Below, piece after piece: positions 1 through 10,163 of a DNA stretch of 64,000 nucleotides (position 1 is its first letter; every line of letters begins with the position of its first letter). The position numbers were made by a program, and so were the translations under genes. The notes under the pieces are model-generated. The model was given only the letters and a program-made list of their open reading frames with translations, was not told where the DNA came from and did not search any database. Source of the stretch: Peronospora farinosa (taxonomy: Eukaryota; Oomycota; Peronosporomycetes; Peronosporales; Peronosporaceae); the NCBI GenBank assembly GCA_947646735.1, contig CANTFK010000994.1:372001-436000 (forward strand), given 5' to 3'.

Positions 1-241
1 CGTAACGATTGTCGGGTATTTCAAGACGATCCACATCCTCATCTTCCTCGTCTTCATCGTCTACAGAGACTCCGTAGAAGGCGCTAGCACGTGGCTCCAC
101 TTCAAAGCCTCTTGTCTCCGGACCACGTGGTACAAAACCCTCGTCTAGTGACACCAAATCATGACCAAGCACCAGTGAATCTTCCAGCGTCTGCTTAAGT
201 TGCTGAAGCTCTGCGTCGCTACTACTGTCATTGAGCGCCAT
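1..241 (-). CDS. N-terminal part of an unidentified acidic protein (runs off left edge)
   Basis: An ATG on the minus strand at 241-239 opens a frame that stays open for 80 codons to the window edge, so only the N-terminus is visible. It begins MALNDSSSDAELQQLKQ, with a short amphipathic stretch, and has a strongly acidic run near residues 60-72 (alternating D and E). There is no signal peptide or membrane segment. I do not recognise the family. The gene is divergent from the P5A ATPase gene, and the two share an upstream region of about 840 bases. The open frame together with biased, non-repetitive composition supports coding, but the short length limits confidence. Confidence 0.6.
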   Translation of the reverse strand, partial: MALNDSSSDAELQQLKQTLEDSLVLGHDLVSLDEGFVPRGPETRGFEVEPRASAFYGVSVDDEDEEDEDVDRLEIPDNRY

Positions 242-1079
242 GGCGCTGCTAGTGGGAAATGCGGAAAATCAGATCTACACGTTTTATGGGAGTCCGAGAA
301 TCAGATCATATTGGAACCGGTATGTGTACCGGTATCGATAGTAGCCGATTGGCTGATTATTTAACATTATAGCCCATTAAAAATCGGAGTGTGCCAGCCA
401 TTCGTTTTGATATGACTGACGATGAGTAAGGAACAAGATCATTTTCTATTTCGTCTCTTCTATTCGACGTTAATGTAGGACGCATGCCGCGGTTACTACA
501 TTGCTGTCTCCTTAGATTGCAGAAGCCAGTGACGATCTTGCACTAAACGGACCAATTCATGTCGATTGCAACTTTTTCGGGTACCAGCTGAGGCTTTACT
601 GTAAACATTTTGTTGTGCATGTTTAGAGTCGAATATCTGTAGTAGTAAAATAATGTGTTTGTAGCTGGTTCGTTGCTCTCTGGTGATGTCATTTTAAACA
701 AGCGTATGTCTGATTCATATGAGGACAATTCTGTTTTACTGAAGAAAACACGACCAAACCACGTACGTGTCTTGTGAGAAAGCTAGTATTCTATATCATA
801 GTGTAATTGTTAGTAGATATTAGGTAGTTACCGTTAAATAAGGCATCGAATGATGATCGTTTATCTGGTTATTCGGACCTCGCTCTCGCGTGACCTGACG
901 AAACAGAAACATATAAGACTACGATGATCTGACGAACCCTTTGATAGCAAATAATTACACTAAGTACGAAAGAGATACAAAATAAAGAGACTAGAATCTC
1001 GTTCCGTACTTAGTGTAGATCATACACGGAAGGAGTAGTTGCTAGCTAAGTTCGCAAAACGCACTTTGACACGCACGAC
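242..1079. promoter_or_regulatory. Shared intergenic region between divergent genes
   Basis: This is AT-rich DNA between two divergent start codons. I see no supported gene in it; a 61-codon minus-strand ORF at 543-728 has no recognisable content. It presumably contains both promoters (inference from position). The one clear structure is the inverted repeat at 956-1017, listed separately. Confidence 0.4.
956..1017. repeat. Imperfect inverted repeat (hairpin) upstream of the ATPase gene
   Basis: The left arm ACACTAAGTACG (957-968) is the exact reverse complement of CGTACTTAGTGT (1005-1016). T956-A1017 adds a pair. After one mismatch and one bulge, the stem continues with AA/TT and GAGAT/ATCTC (972-976 with 996-1000), leaving a 19-base loop. 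It ends 62 bases before the ATPase ATG, so it may lie in the 5' UTR. It could also be a short fold-back element remnant. Confidence 0.7.
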
Positions 1080-4000
1080 ATGACTGTTGTGACTGTCGGC
1101 GTAGCCGATTCGGAGCTGATGTCTGTGGTGTTATACACGCCATTGCCATGGCTTATGCGACTAGATCTTCTCCCTTTCTTATTCCTCTACGTTACGGCAG
1201 TGTATCTGTACATGTTGCGGCCAGAGGATGACGTGGTTCCGTGGATTTTCGGTGCTTTTAGTGTCTTCTGGCACGCGCTGGCGCTACTGAGCACTGAATG
1301 GAGCGTAGATGTGCGTTGCTGGATGTCTTGCTCACGTTTAGCGGCAGTAGTTGCGGACGAGCGTCTTCGGATACTGGCCAAGGTGGAGCCAGCGCTTGCA
1401 ATGTTGCCCAAGCAGCTCTGCGTCTGCCACGTGACGCTTAAGGAGAAGAAAGAGACGTCCAAGGATCAACTTGTGCCTACGCTTTGGTTCTCGTACCAAA
1501 ATGTAAAGTTTTGTCTATACGAGGACGTGGATACCATCAATTGCAGCAATGACAGTCAATTTCGTCGACTTGAATTCCCATCCTCCAGGACGTTAGAGTC
1601 TTATCTGCAGAGTAAAGGCATCATGTCAACGAAGGAGCTACAAGAGGCTCGTGGGAAGTGGGGCAAGAATGATTTTGAATTGCCCATGCCCAAGTTTGCT
1701 GAATTGCTCAAAGAACAACTAGTGGCTCCATTTTTTGTCTTTCAGTTCTTCTGCATGCTGCTATGGTGTCTCGATGAATACATGTACTACTCCCTGCTAA
1801 CGCTGCTAATGCTCGTGATTTTTGAGTGCACGGTCGTTAAGCAGCGTCAGCAAAACATGGACACACTGCTGCATATGCGGCGCCCACCACAGCCGTGCCT
1901 GGTCTTTCGGTCTGGTCGTTGGGGTCAGGTCTTGAGTGACGACCTCGTTCCAGGTGATATCTGCTCCGTTGGCCACAATGGCCATGAACGTGATGCTGTT
2001 GTGCCTTGTGACATATTGCTGCTCCGCGGAAACTGCGTAGTCAACGAATCGATGCTCTCCGGTGAGTCTGTCCCATTGCGCAAGGAAGCTGTTGGTGCAT
2101 CGATTGTGAAGGAAGAGGACAAGCTTAATAATCTTGAGATTGACAACGACTCTAGTATGATGCACAAGAGGCACGTGCTGTATGGCGGCACTAGGATTCT
2201 TCACCACACAACTCCACTCTTGAAGGATATACTGCGTGTTTCTGCGACACCTGACGGAGGTGGTGTTGGATTTGTGCTCAAAACAGGCTTTGGCACGACT
2301 CAAGGAAGTCTGATGCGCACTATTTTGTACTCGTCGCAGCGCGTCACGGCAAACAACTCTGAGGCAATGTGGTTCATCGCTCTTTTGCTCAACTTTGCGG
2401 TGGCAGCAGCAGCCTTTGTGCTCGCACAGGGGTTCAATGATCCAACGCGCAACCAATTTAAGCTTTTTCTTCACTGTATAATGATCATCACGTCAGTCGT
2501 GCCACCAGAGCTCCCCATGGAGCTATCATTAGCAGTGACGAACTCGCTGATTGCACTGACAAAAAGTAACATTTTTTGTACCGAGCCATTTCGAATTCCT
2601 GCTGCTGGTCGGATTGACATCTGCTGCTTCGACAAGACTGGTACATTAACTAGCGACGAGCTTAAGTTGCGTGGTGTCGCGGGGTTGGAAACGCATGCTG
2701 AATCCAAGGATATAAGGAAGCATCGCGGTGAACTGGATATTATTGCATCTGAACTGCTACCTCTTGATACCGAATTGATACTAGCAGGATGCCAATCATT
2801 GGTCCTGCTGAACGGACAGATCGCTGGGGATGCGCTTGAGATGACCGCTGTTCGAAGCATTAACTGGTACTTGACAAGCCGTGAAGGTGAGGAAAAGAGC
2901 CTATCAAGCCTTCAGCCATCGTTATACTCTGCCCGTCGAGGTGAAATTCAAGAAGTTACGATTTTGCGCAGCTTTGCTTTTTCCTCGGAGCTTAAGCGCA
3001 TGACCACAGTTGTATGTGTGCGAAAAGCCGATAATAACGAGCAAGATGAGCAGCGTGTTCTAACAAAAGGCGCGCCCGAGGTACTCGAGTCCATGTTTAC
3101 ATACAAACCTTTATACTACCGGCGGGTGTATCGCCATTATGCCTCCAAAGGATGTCGCGTCTTGGCTTTAGGCTTCCGCGTATTGCCTGTGGAGTACTCT
3201 TCGGACGAGTTGCGACAGAAACCGCGTTGCGAGTTGGAAAGTGCGTTGACATTTGCGGGGTTTATGATTCTAGACTGTCCGCTGAAGGAGGACACAAAGC
3301 GAACTATTCGGGAGCTAATGGTATCGAAACACCGAGTAATCATGGTAACGGGCGATAGTCCTCTGACGGCATGCGATGTAGCCAGACAAGTGGGGATTAA
3401 CGCGGGGTATTCGAAACAGCCACTGATTTTAATGCCTAATGCAGAGGCAGAATCTGTTGAGTGGAAGCCTATTGACGACGGGTCGCCTGGTATTGAAGAG
3501 GAAACTATGCCTTTCAACGTTGAGGAAGTTGAGAAGTTGCAAGTACAAAATGATCTGTGCGTGACGGGCGACGCCATGGCTATGCTTTACAAGCAACAAG
3601 AGAATAGGTGTAATGACAATGCAACTGCGCTCGAGGGATTTCTTACCGTCCTTGAGAAAATGTGCCTTTGCACCACGGTGTTTGCTCGAACATCACCCCA
3701 GCAAAAGGAGCATCTTATCGTGGCAATGAATCGATGCGGCAAGACAACTGCCATGTGCGGCGATGGTACCAACGATGTGGGTGCCTTGAAACAAGCCCAT
3801 ATCGGTATTTCAATTGTAAATTCGTCCACTTCTGAGAGTCATCCTCATGTGGTTGACACAGGAAGAGGAAGTGGTATTGGTGCGAACCAGGATGGCCTTC
3901 GTCACCGGCGACAGCTTGGGCGGGGAGGGCACTCTGTAAATGAGTTGCAGCAGCCTTTATATGGCAGTGATGAGGCACAGATTGTTCGATTGGGAGACGC

Positions 4001-4877
4001 TTCGATTGCGTCACCCTTCACGTCGAAGAGCTCGAGTATTCGTGTGATTATGAAGCTGATCCGCCAAGGGCGATGTACGCTCGTGACCACCATCCAGATG
4101 TACAAGATTCTAGGTATCAACTGTCTTATCACGGCATACTATTTGAGCTCTCTCTTTGTCCACGGTGTAAAGAATGGCGACCAGCAGCTCACAATTTCGG
4201 GGGTAAGTCGTTTCTTATATTGTGGTGAGAGCTGGGAAACGGTGCTAATTATGTGTGGCAACTCATGTGCAGCTGTCCATCGCAATGTTCTTTCTGTTTA
4301 TGTCACGAGCGAAACCCGCGCGAAAGCTCTCACACCAGCGACCACCGTCGGGAGTGTTCCGCATGTCCGTAATGATGTCGATCTTTGGTCAGTTTGTGAT
4401 TCACTTGGCTTTTCTAGCGGCTGCGCTCCACCTGGCCCAACCATTCATCATGCTTGGTGACCCAGCGATGCATCCAGATGGAAAATTTACTCCGAATGTG
4501 GTCAATAGTATCATGTTTCTCATGTCTTCGATTATGCAAGTTAACACTTTCGTGGTTAATTACCACGGGCAGCCATTCATGGAAGGATTCTGGGAAAATA
4601 AGCTGTTTTATCGCACTGCGCTCTTCAACTACGCCGTGTTGGCAATTGTTACTGCAGAGGTATTTACACCTATAAACTCGATGCTGGAGTTGGTGGCAAT
4701 GCCGAACAAACAGGTAAGGAATTCTGTCTTTGTAGCTGTGCAAAAAGACGTTTACAAGCTGATCGATTTTATGGTTTTCAGACTCAGATTGCTGTCGCAG
4801 CTCTTATGGTAGGCGACACGATCGTGACGCTGGCTTTTGAACATGCTGTCCAGATGATTGCTTACGTATCAGGATGA
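1080..4877 (+). CDS. SPF1: P5A-type P-ATPase (Spf1/ATP13A1 family), three exons
   Basis: Exons are 1080-4202, 4273-4713 and 4782-4877, giving 1219 residues, the usual size for P5A ATPases. Introns are GT-AG, 70 and 68 bases. Visible motifs: actuator SGES around residue 328; P5A membrane motif PPELP at about 475, where most P-ATPases have PEGL; phosphorylation motif DKTGT with Asp518; TGDSPLTA at about 757; and GDGTND with Asp895. N-terminal hydrophobic segments match the P5-specific extra helices. Family members sit in the ER membrane and pull out mis-inserted transmembrane helices, and loss disturbs ER protein and sterol homeostasis (family knowledge). The second exon is recognised by the conserved LSIAMFFLFMSRAKP stretch. 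The start is chosen because it gives the canonical hydrophobic N-terminus. Frames join at phase 0 at both introns. The frame ends at TGA 4875-4877. Confidence 0.95.
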
Positions 4878-4965
4878 CTTTTCTCTAGCAAACTTAGCTA
4901 ATACACGAAATTGTGTTGACCAGGCCATTTTTTCTATTTAGTCGACTAAAAAATGTAGACAACCC

Positions 4966-5065
4966 TTTGGGATTGAATTCAAACCTTACTGCATCAAGGT
5001 GTACGTGACAGAGATGGCGATTATCGAAAGTCAGGCCCTTGAAGCTGCGTGGTAAGGCAAACCGA
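4966..5065. repeat. Diverged copy of the tRNA-array spacer segment
   Basis: This stretch, just after the ATPase stop codon, aligns by eye with the spacer inside every long array unit (first copy about 6212-6325). Shared blocks in the same order include CTTACT-CATC-AGGTGT, GAGATG, CAGGCCCTT, then GCTG-GT-GTAAGGCA-ACCGA, with one insertion of about 14 bases in the array copy. It could be read as a short extra ORF (IKVYVTEM... to TAA at 5052-5054), but the ATPase frame already ends at 4877, so I treat it as non-coding repeat homology. Confidence 0.6.
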
Positions 5066-5652
5066 TCGTACAGTAGAGCCTGTCTAATGTAATATTGTCG
5101 GGATTATAAGATTTTATGAGCTAACGGAGGTTATCAGCTGAGCCAGTTCCATACACCGACCACACCAACACGCCAACCCCTACTGACACACAGAAGCACA
5201 ACAACAATCACATCTAAAACATACCCCACGCGGTGTTTAGCACACGACCATGAGGGACAAGGGACACATTTCTTGTGTCTGTGCATAATGTTTAGAAAGT
5301 AAAAATAAGTTAGCATGAATAACGTGCCAGACGCGTTTCGGCCCCCGCCGGGGCCTCGTCAGTGACTTTGCCAATTTACAAGTATAAATTACCCGATCAT
5401 CTTCCTATTTAAAATCTATCACATTTCTAGAAGCATCTAGAAGCATCTACAACATTCCATATATTCCAGCGTAAATTGAAGCTCTGAAGTCGAACCAAGT
5501 GCAACTTGCACTTTCAAACATCTCAAGCCTTTCGTTTTCGCTAAGTTACACTTATTTAGCTGTATCATAGTGTAGAGAATCCGGTGTAGAAAGTTGCAGT
5601 GCGTATCGCTCTTTTAAATATCTCTTTCAGCTTTTGTATGTATGGTCAATTC
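5066..5652. other. Intergenic region between ATPase gene and tRNA array
   Basis: No gene is supported here. A 60-codon minus-strand ORF (5134-5316) has no recognisable content. A GC hairpin, GGCCCC-CGCC-GGGGCC at 5340-5355, stands out in otherwise AT-rich DNA. It is flanked by an ACGCGTTTC box and TCGTCAGTGAC. A 10-base direct repeat TAGAAGCATC occurs twice near 5428-5447. Confidence 0.5.
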
Positions 5653-6108
5653 TGTCTGATACTTGTTTCTTCAGTCAGCGTTTGTCACTCGTCGTCTCTT
5701 TCCACTTGCACTACTTTTTACCGAAGCTGTAGGGAGCTTCAGAACTGATACCAACTAAAGAAAGTTGGAAGCATCTGCTGAAGACGCATACAGCCAGCAC
5801 ATACAAACAGATAGACGGCTTTTTTCGCGCGCTACGCAAGTTATCGCTAGCTCACAAAGCGATGTCACAGGAGAAGCCTATTTCAGGCTTCCGTGATCGA
5901 CTTGCAGCTCTACGTAGATTTTAGCTGGTGATGGACAAGTAGCATTTATTACCTACCTGCAAAGATGCCTTGTATTCTCAACTGACCGGCGTGGCGTTTG
6001 AGCCTTCTTAGACATGGATAGCTATGTTTACGGATGCTTGTTGTCGTTTGGTTGTGTGTGCGAGTAGTCAGCGTTTGTTTGATTGTGGTTTGATAATGTA
6101 GTTCATGT

Positions 6109-6180
6109 GCACCGTTGGTCTAATGGTTAGGATTCATCCCTTCCAAGGATGAGGTCGGGGTTCGATTCCCCGACGGCGCA
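6109..6180 (+). tRNA. tRNA-Gly(UCC), array copy U1
   Basis: This is the reference copy for the UCC type, 72 bases. The acceptor GCACCGT pairs with ACGGCGC except A3 against C70. The anticodon stem CATCC/GGATG closes the loop CTTCCAA, so the anticodon is UCC. The T arm is GGGGTTCGATTCCCC and the discriminator base is A. The D arm GGTCTAATGGTTAGGA is close to eukaryotic Glu/Gly tRNAs, but anticodon, discriminator and G1-C72/C2-G71 pairs fit glycine. There is no intron and no encoded CCA. A T4 Pol III stop lies at 6183-6186. Confidence 0.93.
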
Positions 6181-6182
6181 AG

Positions 6183-6186
6183 TTTT
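6183..6186 (+). terminator. Pol III T4 terminator after tRNA-Gly(UCC) (representative)
   Basis: TTTT begins three bases after the last base of the UCC gene. The same AGTTTT context follows every UCC gene in a long unit; it is absent after the short-unit UCC gene at 16096. Confidence 0.7.
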
Positions 6187-6533
6187 GCCAGCTGTCACTA
6201 CGCTTAGCCTCGCTTGTTGATCGTATTCCCACCTTACTTCATCCAGGTGTTCGTCACTGAGATGAAAGTTATATAGAGACAGGCCCTTGTTTTGTGTCGT
6301 GTAGCTGTGTAGTAAGGCATACCGAGTGCAAGCATTGGCTCTTTCTGTCAGGTGGTGTGTGCAGCTTATGGACTCGGACAGCTTGAAGGGGTTTGTGGGC
6401 TGCACCACCTTCTCCGCCATGTTTGAGGTGCTGTGTGTGCAGGTACGTGCAAGTTGCTAAGGTTGTGTAGGCTGTGATTTTGCAGATGTTTGTATAGTTC
6501 AAGAAGACTTTCTGGAACAGGTCGTGTGACGGC

Positions 6534-6606
6534 GCGCCGTTGGTCTAATGTGTTAGGATTCATCCCTCCCACGGATGAGGTCGGGGTTCGATTCCTCGAC
6601 GGCGCA
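6534..6606 (+). tRNA. tRNA-Gly(CCC), array copy C1
   Basis: This is the reference copy for the CCC type, 73 bases. The acceptor GCGCCGT pairs fully with ACGGCGC. The loop CTCCCAC gives anticodon CCC. The D loop reads AATGTGTTAGG, one base longer than in the UCC gene, which interrupts the usual GG pair. The T stem has one G-U (GGGG with CCTC). It is followed by a conserved hairpin rather than a T run. Confidence 0.88.
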
Positions 6607-6638
6607 CGTCTTCCTTGCGAGACAAGCACGAGGACGTG
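6605..6638 (+). other. Conserved trailer hairpin after tRNA-Gly(CCC) (representative)
   Basis: CACGTC (6605-6610, overlapping the last two tRNA bases) pairs with GACGTG (6633-6638). Inside, CTTG (6614-6617) pairs with CAAG (6623-6626). Both stems are kept through the array while the small loop varies (CGAGA to CGAGC). The hairpin could compete with the mature 3' end or guide trailer processing (inference). Confidence 0.55.
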
Positions 6639-6708
6639 GCTTATCGTGTCTGATACTTGTTTCTTCAGTCAGCGTTTGTCACTCGTCGTCTCTTTCCATT
6701 TGCACTAC

Positions 6709-6713
6709 TTTTT
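6709..6713 (+). terminator. First T run downstream of tRNA-Gly(CCC) (representative)
   Basis: TTTTT here is the first run of four or more T after the CCC gene at 6534-6606, about 100 bases downstream. Other copies also have a T run at this place, though its length and flanks vary. The CCC precursor would therefore carry an unusually long 3' trailer if this is the stop used. Confidence 0.45.
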
Positions 6714-7103
6714 ACCGAAGCTGTAGGGAGCTTCAGAACTGATACCAACTAAAGAAAGTTGGAAGCATCTGCTGAAGACGCATACAGCCAGCACATACAA
6801 ACAGATAGACGGCTTTTTTCGCGCGCTACGCAAGTTATCGCTAGCTCACAAAGCGATGTCACAGGAGAAGCCTATTTCAGGCTTCCGTGATCGACTTGCA
6901 GCTCTACGTAGATTTTAGCTGGTGATGGACAAGTAGCATTTATTACCTACCTGCAAAGATGCCTTGTATTCTCAACTGAGCCGGCGTGGCGTCTGAGCCT
7001 TCTTAGACATGGATAGCTATGTTTATGGATGCTTGTTGTCGTTTGGTTGTGTGTGCGAGTAGTCAGCGTTTGTTTGATTGTGGTTTGATAATGTAGTTCA
7101 TGT

Positions 7104-7175
7104 GCACCGTTGGTCTAATGGTTAGGATTCATCCCTTCCAAGGATGAGGTCGGGGTTCGATTCCCCGACGGCGCA
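7104..7175 (+). tRNA. tRNA-Gly(UCC), copy U2
   Basis: Same as U1; T4 stop at 7178-7181. Confidence 0.93.
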
Positions 7176-7528
7176 AGTTTTGCCAGCTGTCACTACGCTT
7201 AGCCTCGCTTGTTGATCGTATTCCCACCTTACTTCATCCAGGTGTTCGTCACTGAGATGAAAGTTATATGGAGACAGGCCCTTGTTTTGTGTCGTGTAGC
7301 TGTGTAGTAAGGCATACCGAGTGCAAGCATTGGCTCTTTCTGTCAGGTGGTGTGTGCAGCTTATGGACTCGGACAGCTTGAAGGGGTTTGTGGGCTGCAC
7401 CACGTTCTCCGCCATGTTTGAGGTGCTGTGTGTGCAGGTACGTGCAAGTTGCTAAGGTTGTGTAGGCTGTGATTTTGCAGATGTTTGTATAGTTCAAGAA
7501 GACTTTCTGGAACAGGTCGTGTGACGGC

Positions 7529-7601
7529 GCGCCGTTGGTCTAATGTGTTAGGATTCATCCCTCCCACGGATGAGGTCGGGGTTCGATTCCTCGACGGCGC
7601 A
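7529..7601 (+). tRNA. tRNA-Gly(CCC), copy C2
   Basis: Same as C1: 73 bases, extra D-loop base, G-U in the T stem. Confidence 0.87.
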
Positions 7602-8099
7602 CGTCTTCCTTGCGAGACAAGCACGAGGACGTGGCCTATCGTGTCTGATACTTGTTTCTTCAGTCAGCGTTTGTCACTCGTCGTCTCTTTCCATTTGCAC
7701 TACTTTTTACCGAAGCTGTAGGGAGCTTCAGAACTGATACCAACTAAAGAAAGTTGGAAGCATCTGCTGAAGACGCATACAGCCAGCACATACAAACAGA
7801 TAGACGGCTTTTTTCGCGCGCTACGCAAGTTATCGCTAGCTCACAAAGCGATGTCACAGGAGAAGCCCATTTCAGGCTTCCGTGATCGACTTGCAGCTCT
7901 ACGTAGAGTTTAGCTGGTGATGGACAAGTAGCATTGTATTACCTACCTGCAAAGATGCCTTGTATTCTCAACTGAGCCGGCGTGGCGTCTGAGCCTTCTT
8001 AGACATGGATAGCTATGTTTATGGATGTTTGTTGTCGTTTGGTTGTGTGTGCGAGTAGTCAGCGTTTGTTTGATTGTGGTTTGATAATGTAGTTCATGT

Positions 8100-8171
8100 G
8101 CACCGTTGGTCTAATGGTTAGGATTCATCCCTTCCAAGGATGAGGTCGGGGTTCGATTCCCCGACGGCGCA
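8100..8171 (+). tRNA. tRNA-Gly(UCC), copy U3
   Basis: Same as U1; T4 stop at 8174-8177. Confidence 0.93.
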
Positions 8172-8524
8172 AGTTTTGCCAGCTGTCACTACGCTTAGCC
8201 TCGCTTGTTGATCGTATTCCCACCTTACTTCATCCAGGTGTTCGTCACTGAGATGAAAGTTATATGGAGACAGGCCCTTGTTTTGTGTCGTGTAGCTGTG
8301 TAGTAAGGCATACCGAGTGCAAGCATTGGCTCTTTCTGTCAGGTGGTGTGTGCAGCTTATGGACTCGGACAGCTTGAAGGGGTTTGTGGGCTGCACCACC
8401 TTCTCCGCCATGTTTGAGGTGCTGTGTGTGCAGGTACGTGCAAGTTGCTAAGGTTGTGTAGGCTGTGATTTTGCAGATGTTTGTATAGTTCAAGAAGACT
8501 TTCTGGAACAGGTCGTGTGACGGC

Positions 8525-8597
8525 GCGCCGTTGGTCTAATGTGTTAGGATTCATCCCTCCCACGGATGAGGTCGGGGTTCGATTCCTCGACGGCGCA
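8525..8597 (+). tRNA. tRNA-Gly(CCC), copy C3
   Basis: Same as C1: 73 bases, extra D-loop base, G-U in the T stem. Confidence 0.87.
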
Positions 8598-9094
8598 CGT
8601 CTTCCTTGCGAGACAAGCACGAGGACGTGGCCTATCGTGTCTGATACTTGTTTCTTCAGTCAGCGTTTGTCACTCGTCGTCTCTTTCCATTTGCACTACT
8701 TTTTACCGAAGCTGTAGGGAGCTTCAGAACTGATACCAACTAAAGAAAGTTGGAAGCATCTGCTGAAGACGCATACAGCCAGCACATACAAACAGATAGA
8801 CGGCTTTTTTCGCGCGCTACGCAAGTTATCGCTAGCTCACAAAGCGATGTCACAGGAGAAGCCCATTTCAGGCTTCCGTGATCGACTTGCAGCTCTACGT
8901 AGAGTTTAGCTGGTGATGGACAAGTAGCATTTATTACCTACCTGCAAAGCTGCCTTGTATTCTCAACTGAGCCGGCGTGGCGTCTGAGCCTTCTTAGACA
9001 TGGATAGCTATGTTTATGGATGTTTGTTGTCGTTTGGTTGTGTGTGCGAGTAGTCAGCGTTTGTTTGATTGTGGTTTGATAATGTAGTTCATGT

Positions 9095-9166
9095 GCACCG
9101 TTGGTCTAATGGTTAGGATTCATCCCTTCCAAGGATGAGGTCGGGGTTCGATTCCCCGACGGCGCA
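9095..9166 (+). tRNA. tRNA-Gly(UCC), copy U4
   Basis: Same as U1; T4 stop at 9169-9172. Confidence 0.93.
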
Positions 9167-9519
9167 AGTTTTGCCAGCTGTCACTACGCTTAGCCTCGCT
9201 TGTTGATCGTATTCCCACCTTACTTCATCCAGGTGTTCGTCACTGAGATGAAAGTTATATGGAGACAGGCCCTTGTTTTGTGTCGTGTAGCTGTGTAGTA
9301 AGGCATACCGAGTGCAAGCATTGGCTCTTTCTGTCAGGTGGTGTGTGCAGCTTATGGACTCGGACAGCTTGAAGGGGTTTGTGGGCTGCACCACCTTCTC
9401 CGCCATGTTTGAGGTGCTGTGTGTGCAGGTACGTGCAAGTTGCTAAGGTTGTGTAGGCTGTGATTTTGCAGATGTTTGTATAGTTCAAGAAGACTTTCTG
9501 GAACTAGTCGTGTGTCGGC

Positions 9520-9592
9520 GCGCCGTTGGTCTAATGTGTTAGGATTCATCCCTCCCACGGATGAGGTCGGGGTTCGATTCCCCGACGGCGCA
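9520..9592 (+). tRNA. tRNA-Gly(CCC), copy C4
   Basis: 73 bases with the extra D-loop base; T stem fully paired (CCCC). Confidence 0.87.
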
Positions 9593-10091
9593 CGTCTTCC
9601 TTGCGAGACAAGCACGAGGACGTGGCCAATCGTGTCTGATACTTGTTTCTTCAGTCAGCGTTTGTCACTCGTCGTCTCTTTCCATTTGCACTACTTTTTA
9701 CCGAAGCTGTAGGGAGCTTCAGAACTGATACCAACTAAAGAAAGTTGGAAGCTATCTGCTGAAGACGCATACAGCCAGCACATACAAACAGATAGACGGC
9801 TTTTTTCGCGCGCTACGCAAGTTATCGCTAGCTCACAAAGCGATGTCACAGGAGAAGCCTATTTCAGGCTTCCGTGATCGACTTGCAGCTCTACGTAGAT
9901 TTTAGCTGGTGATGGACAAGTAGCATTTATTACCTACCTGCAAAGCTGCCTTGTATTCTTAACTGAGCCGGCGTGGCGTCTGAGCCTTCTTAGACATGGA
10001 TAGCTATGTTTATGGATGCTTGTTGTCGTTTGGTTGCTGTGTGCGAGTAGTCAGCGTTTGTTTGATTGTGGTTTGATAATGTAGTTCATGT

Positions 10092-10163
10092 GCACCGTTG
10101 GTCTAATGGTTAGGATTCATCCCTTCCAAGGATGAGGTCGGGGTTCGATTCCCCGACGGCGCA
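10092..10163 (+). tRNA. tRNA-Gly(UCC), copy U5
   Basis: Same as U1; T4 stop at 10166-10169. Confidence 0.93.

Noticed and set aside
1806..2474. Long minus-strand ORFs across the ATPase gene
   Set aside because: They are antisense shadows of a clearly coding plus-strand gene.
4989..5054. Extra terminal exon of the ATPase gene
   Set aside because: The third exon already ends at a stop with a family-typical length, no suitable acceptor precedes this piece, and it matches the array spacer.
6109..6180. Reading the array tRNA as tRNA-Glu because of its D arm
   Set aside because: The anticodon loops are CTTCCAA and CTCCCAC, giving UCC and CCC, and the acceptor start and discriminator A fit glycine.
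6127..6629. Minus-strand ORFs of 77-167 codons repeated in each array unit
   Set aside because: They read antisense through tRNA genes and spacer, break or fuse freely between units, and show no conserved protein pattern.
6490..6726. Plus-strand 78-codon ORF recurring in the array
   Set aside because: It runs straight through the tRNA-Gly(CCC) gene; its length changes with single-base spacer differences.
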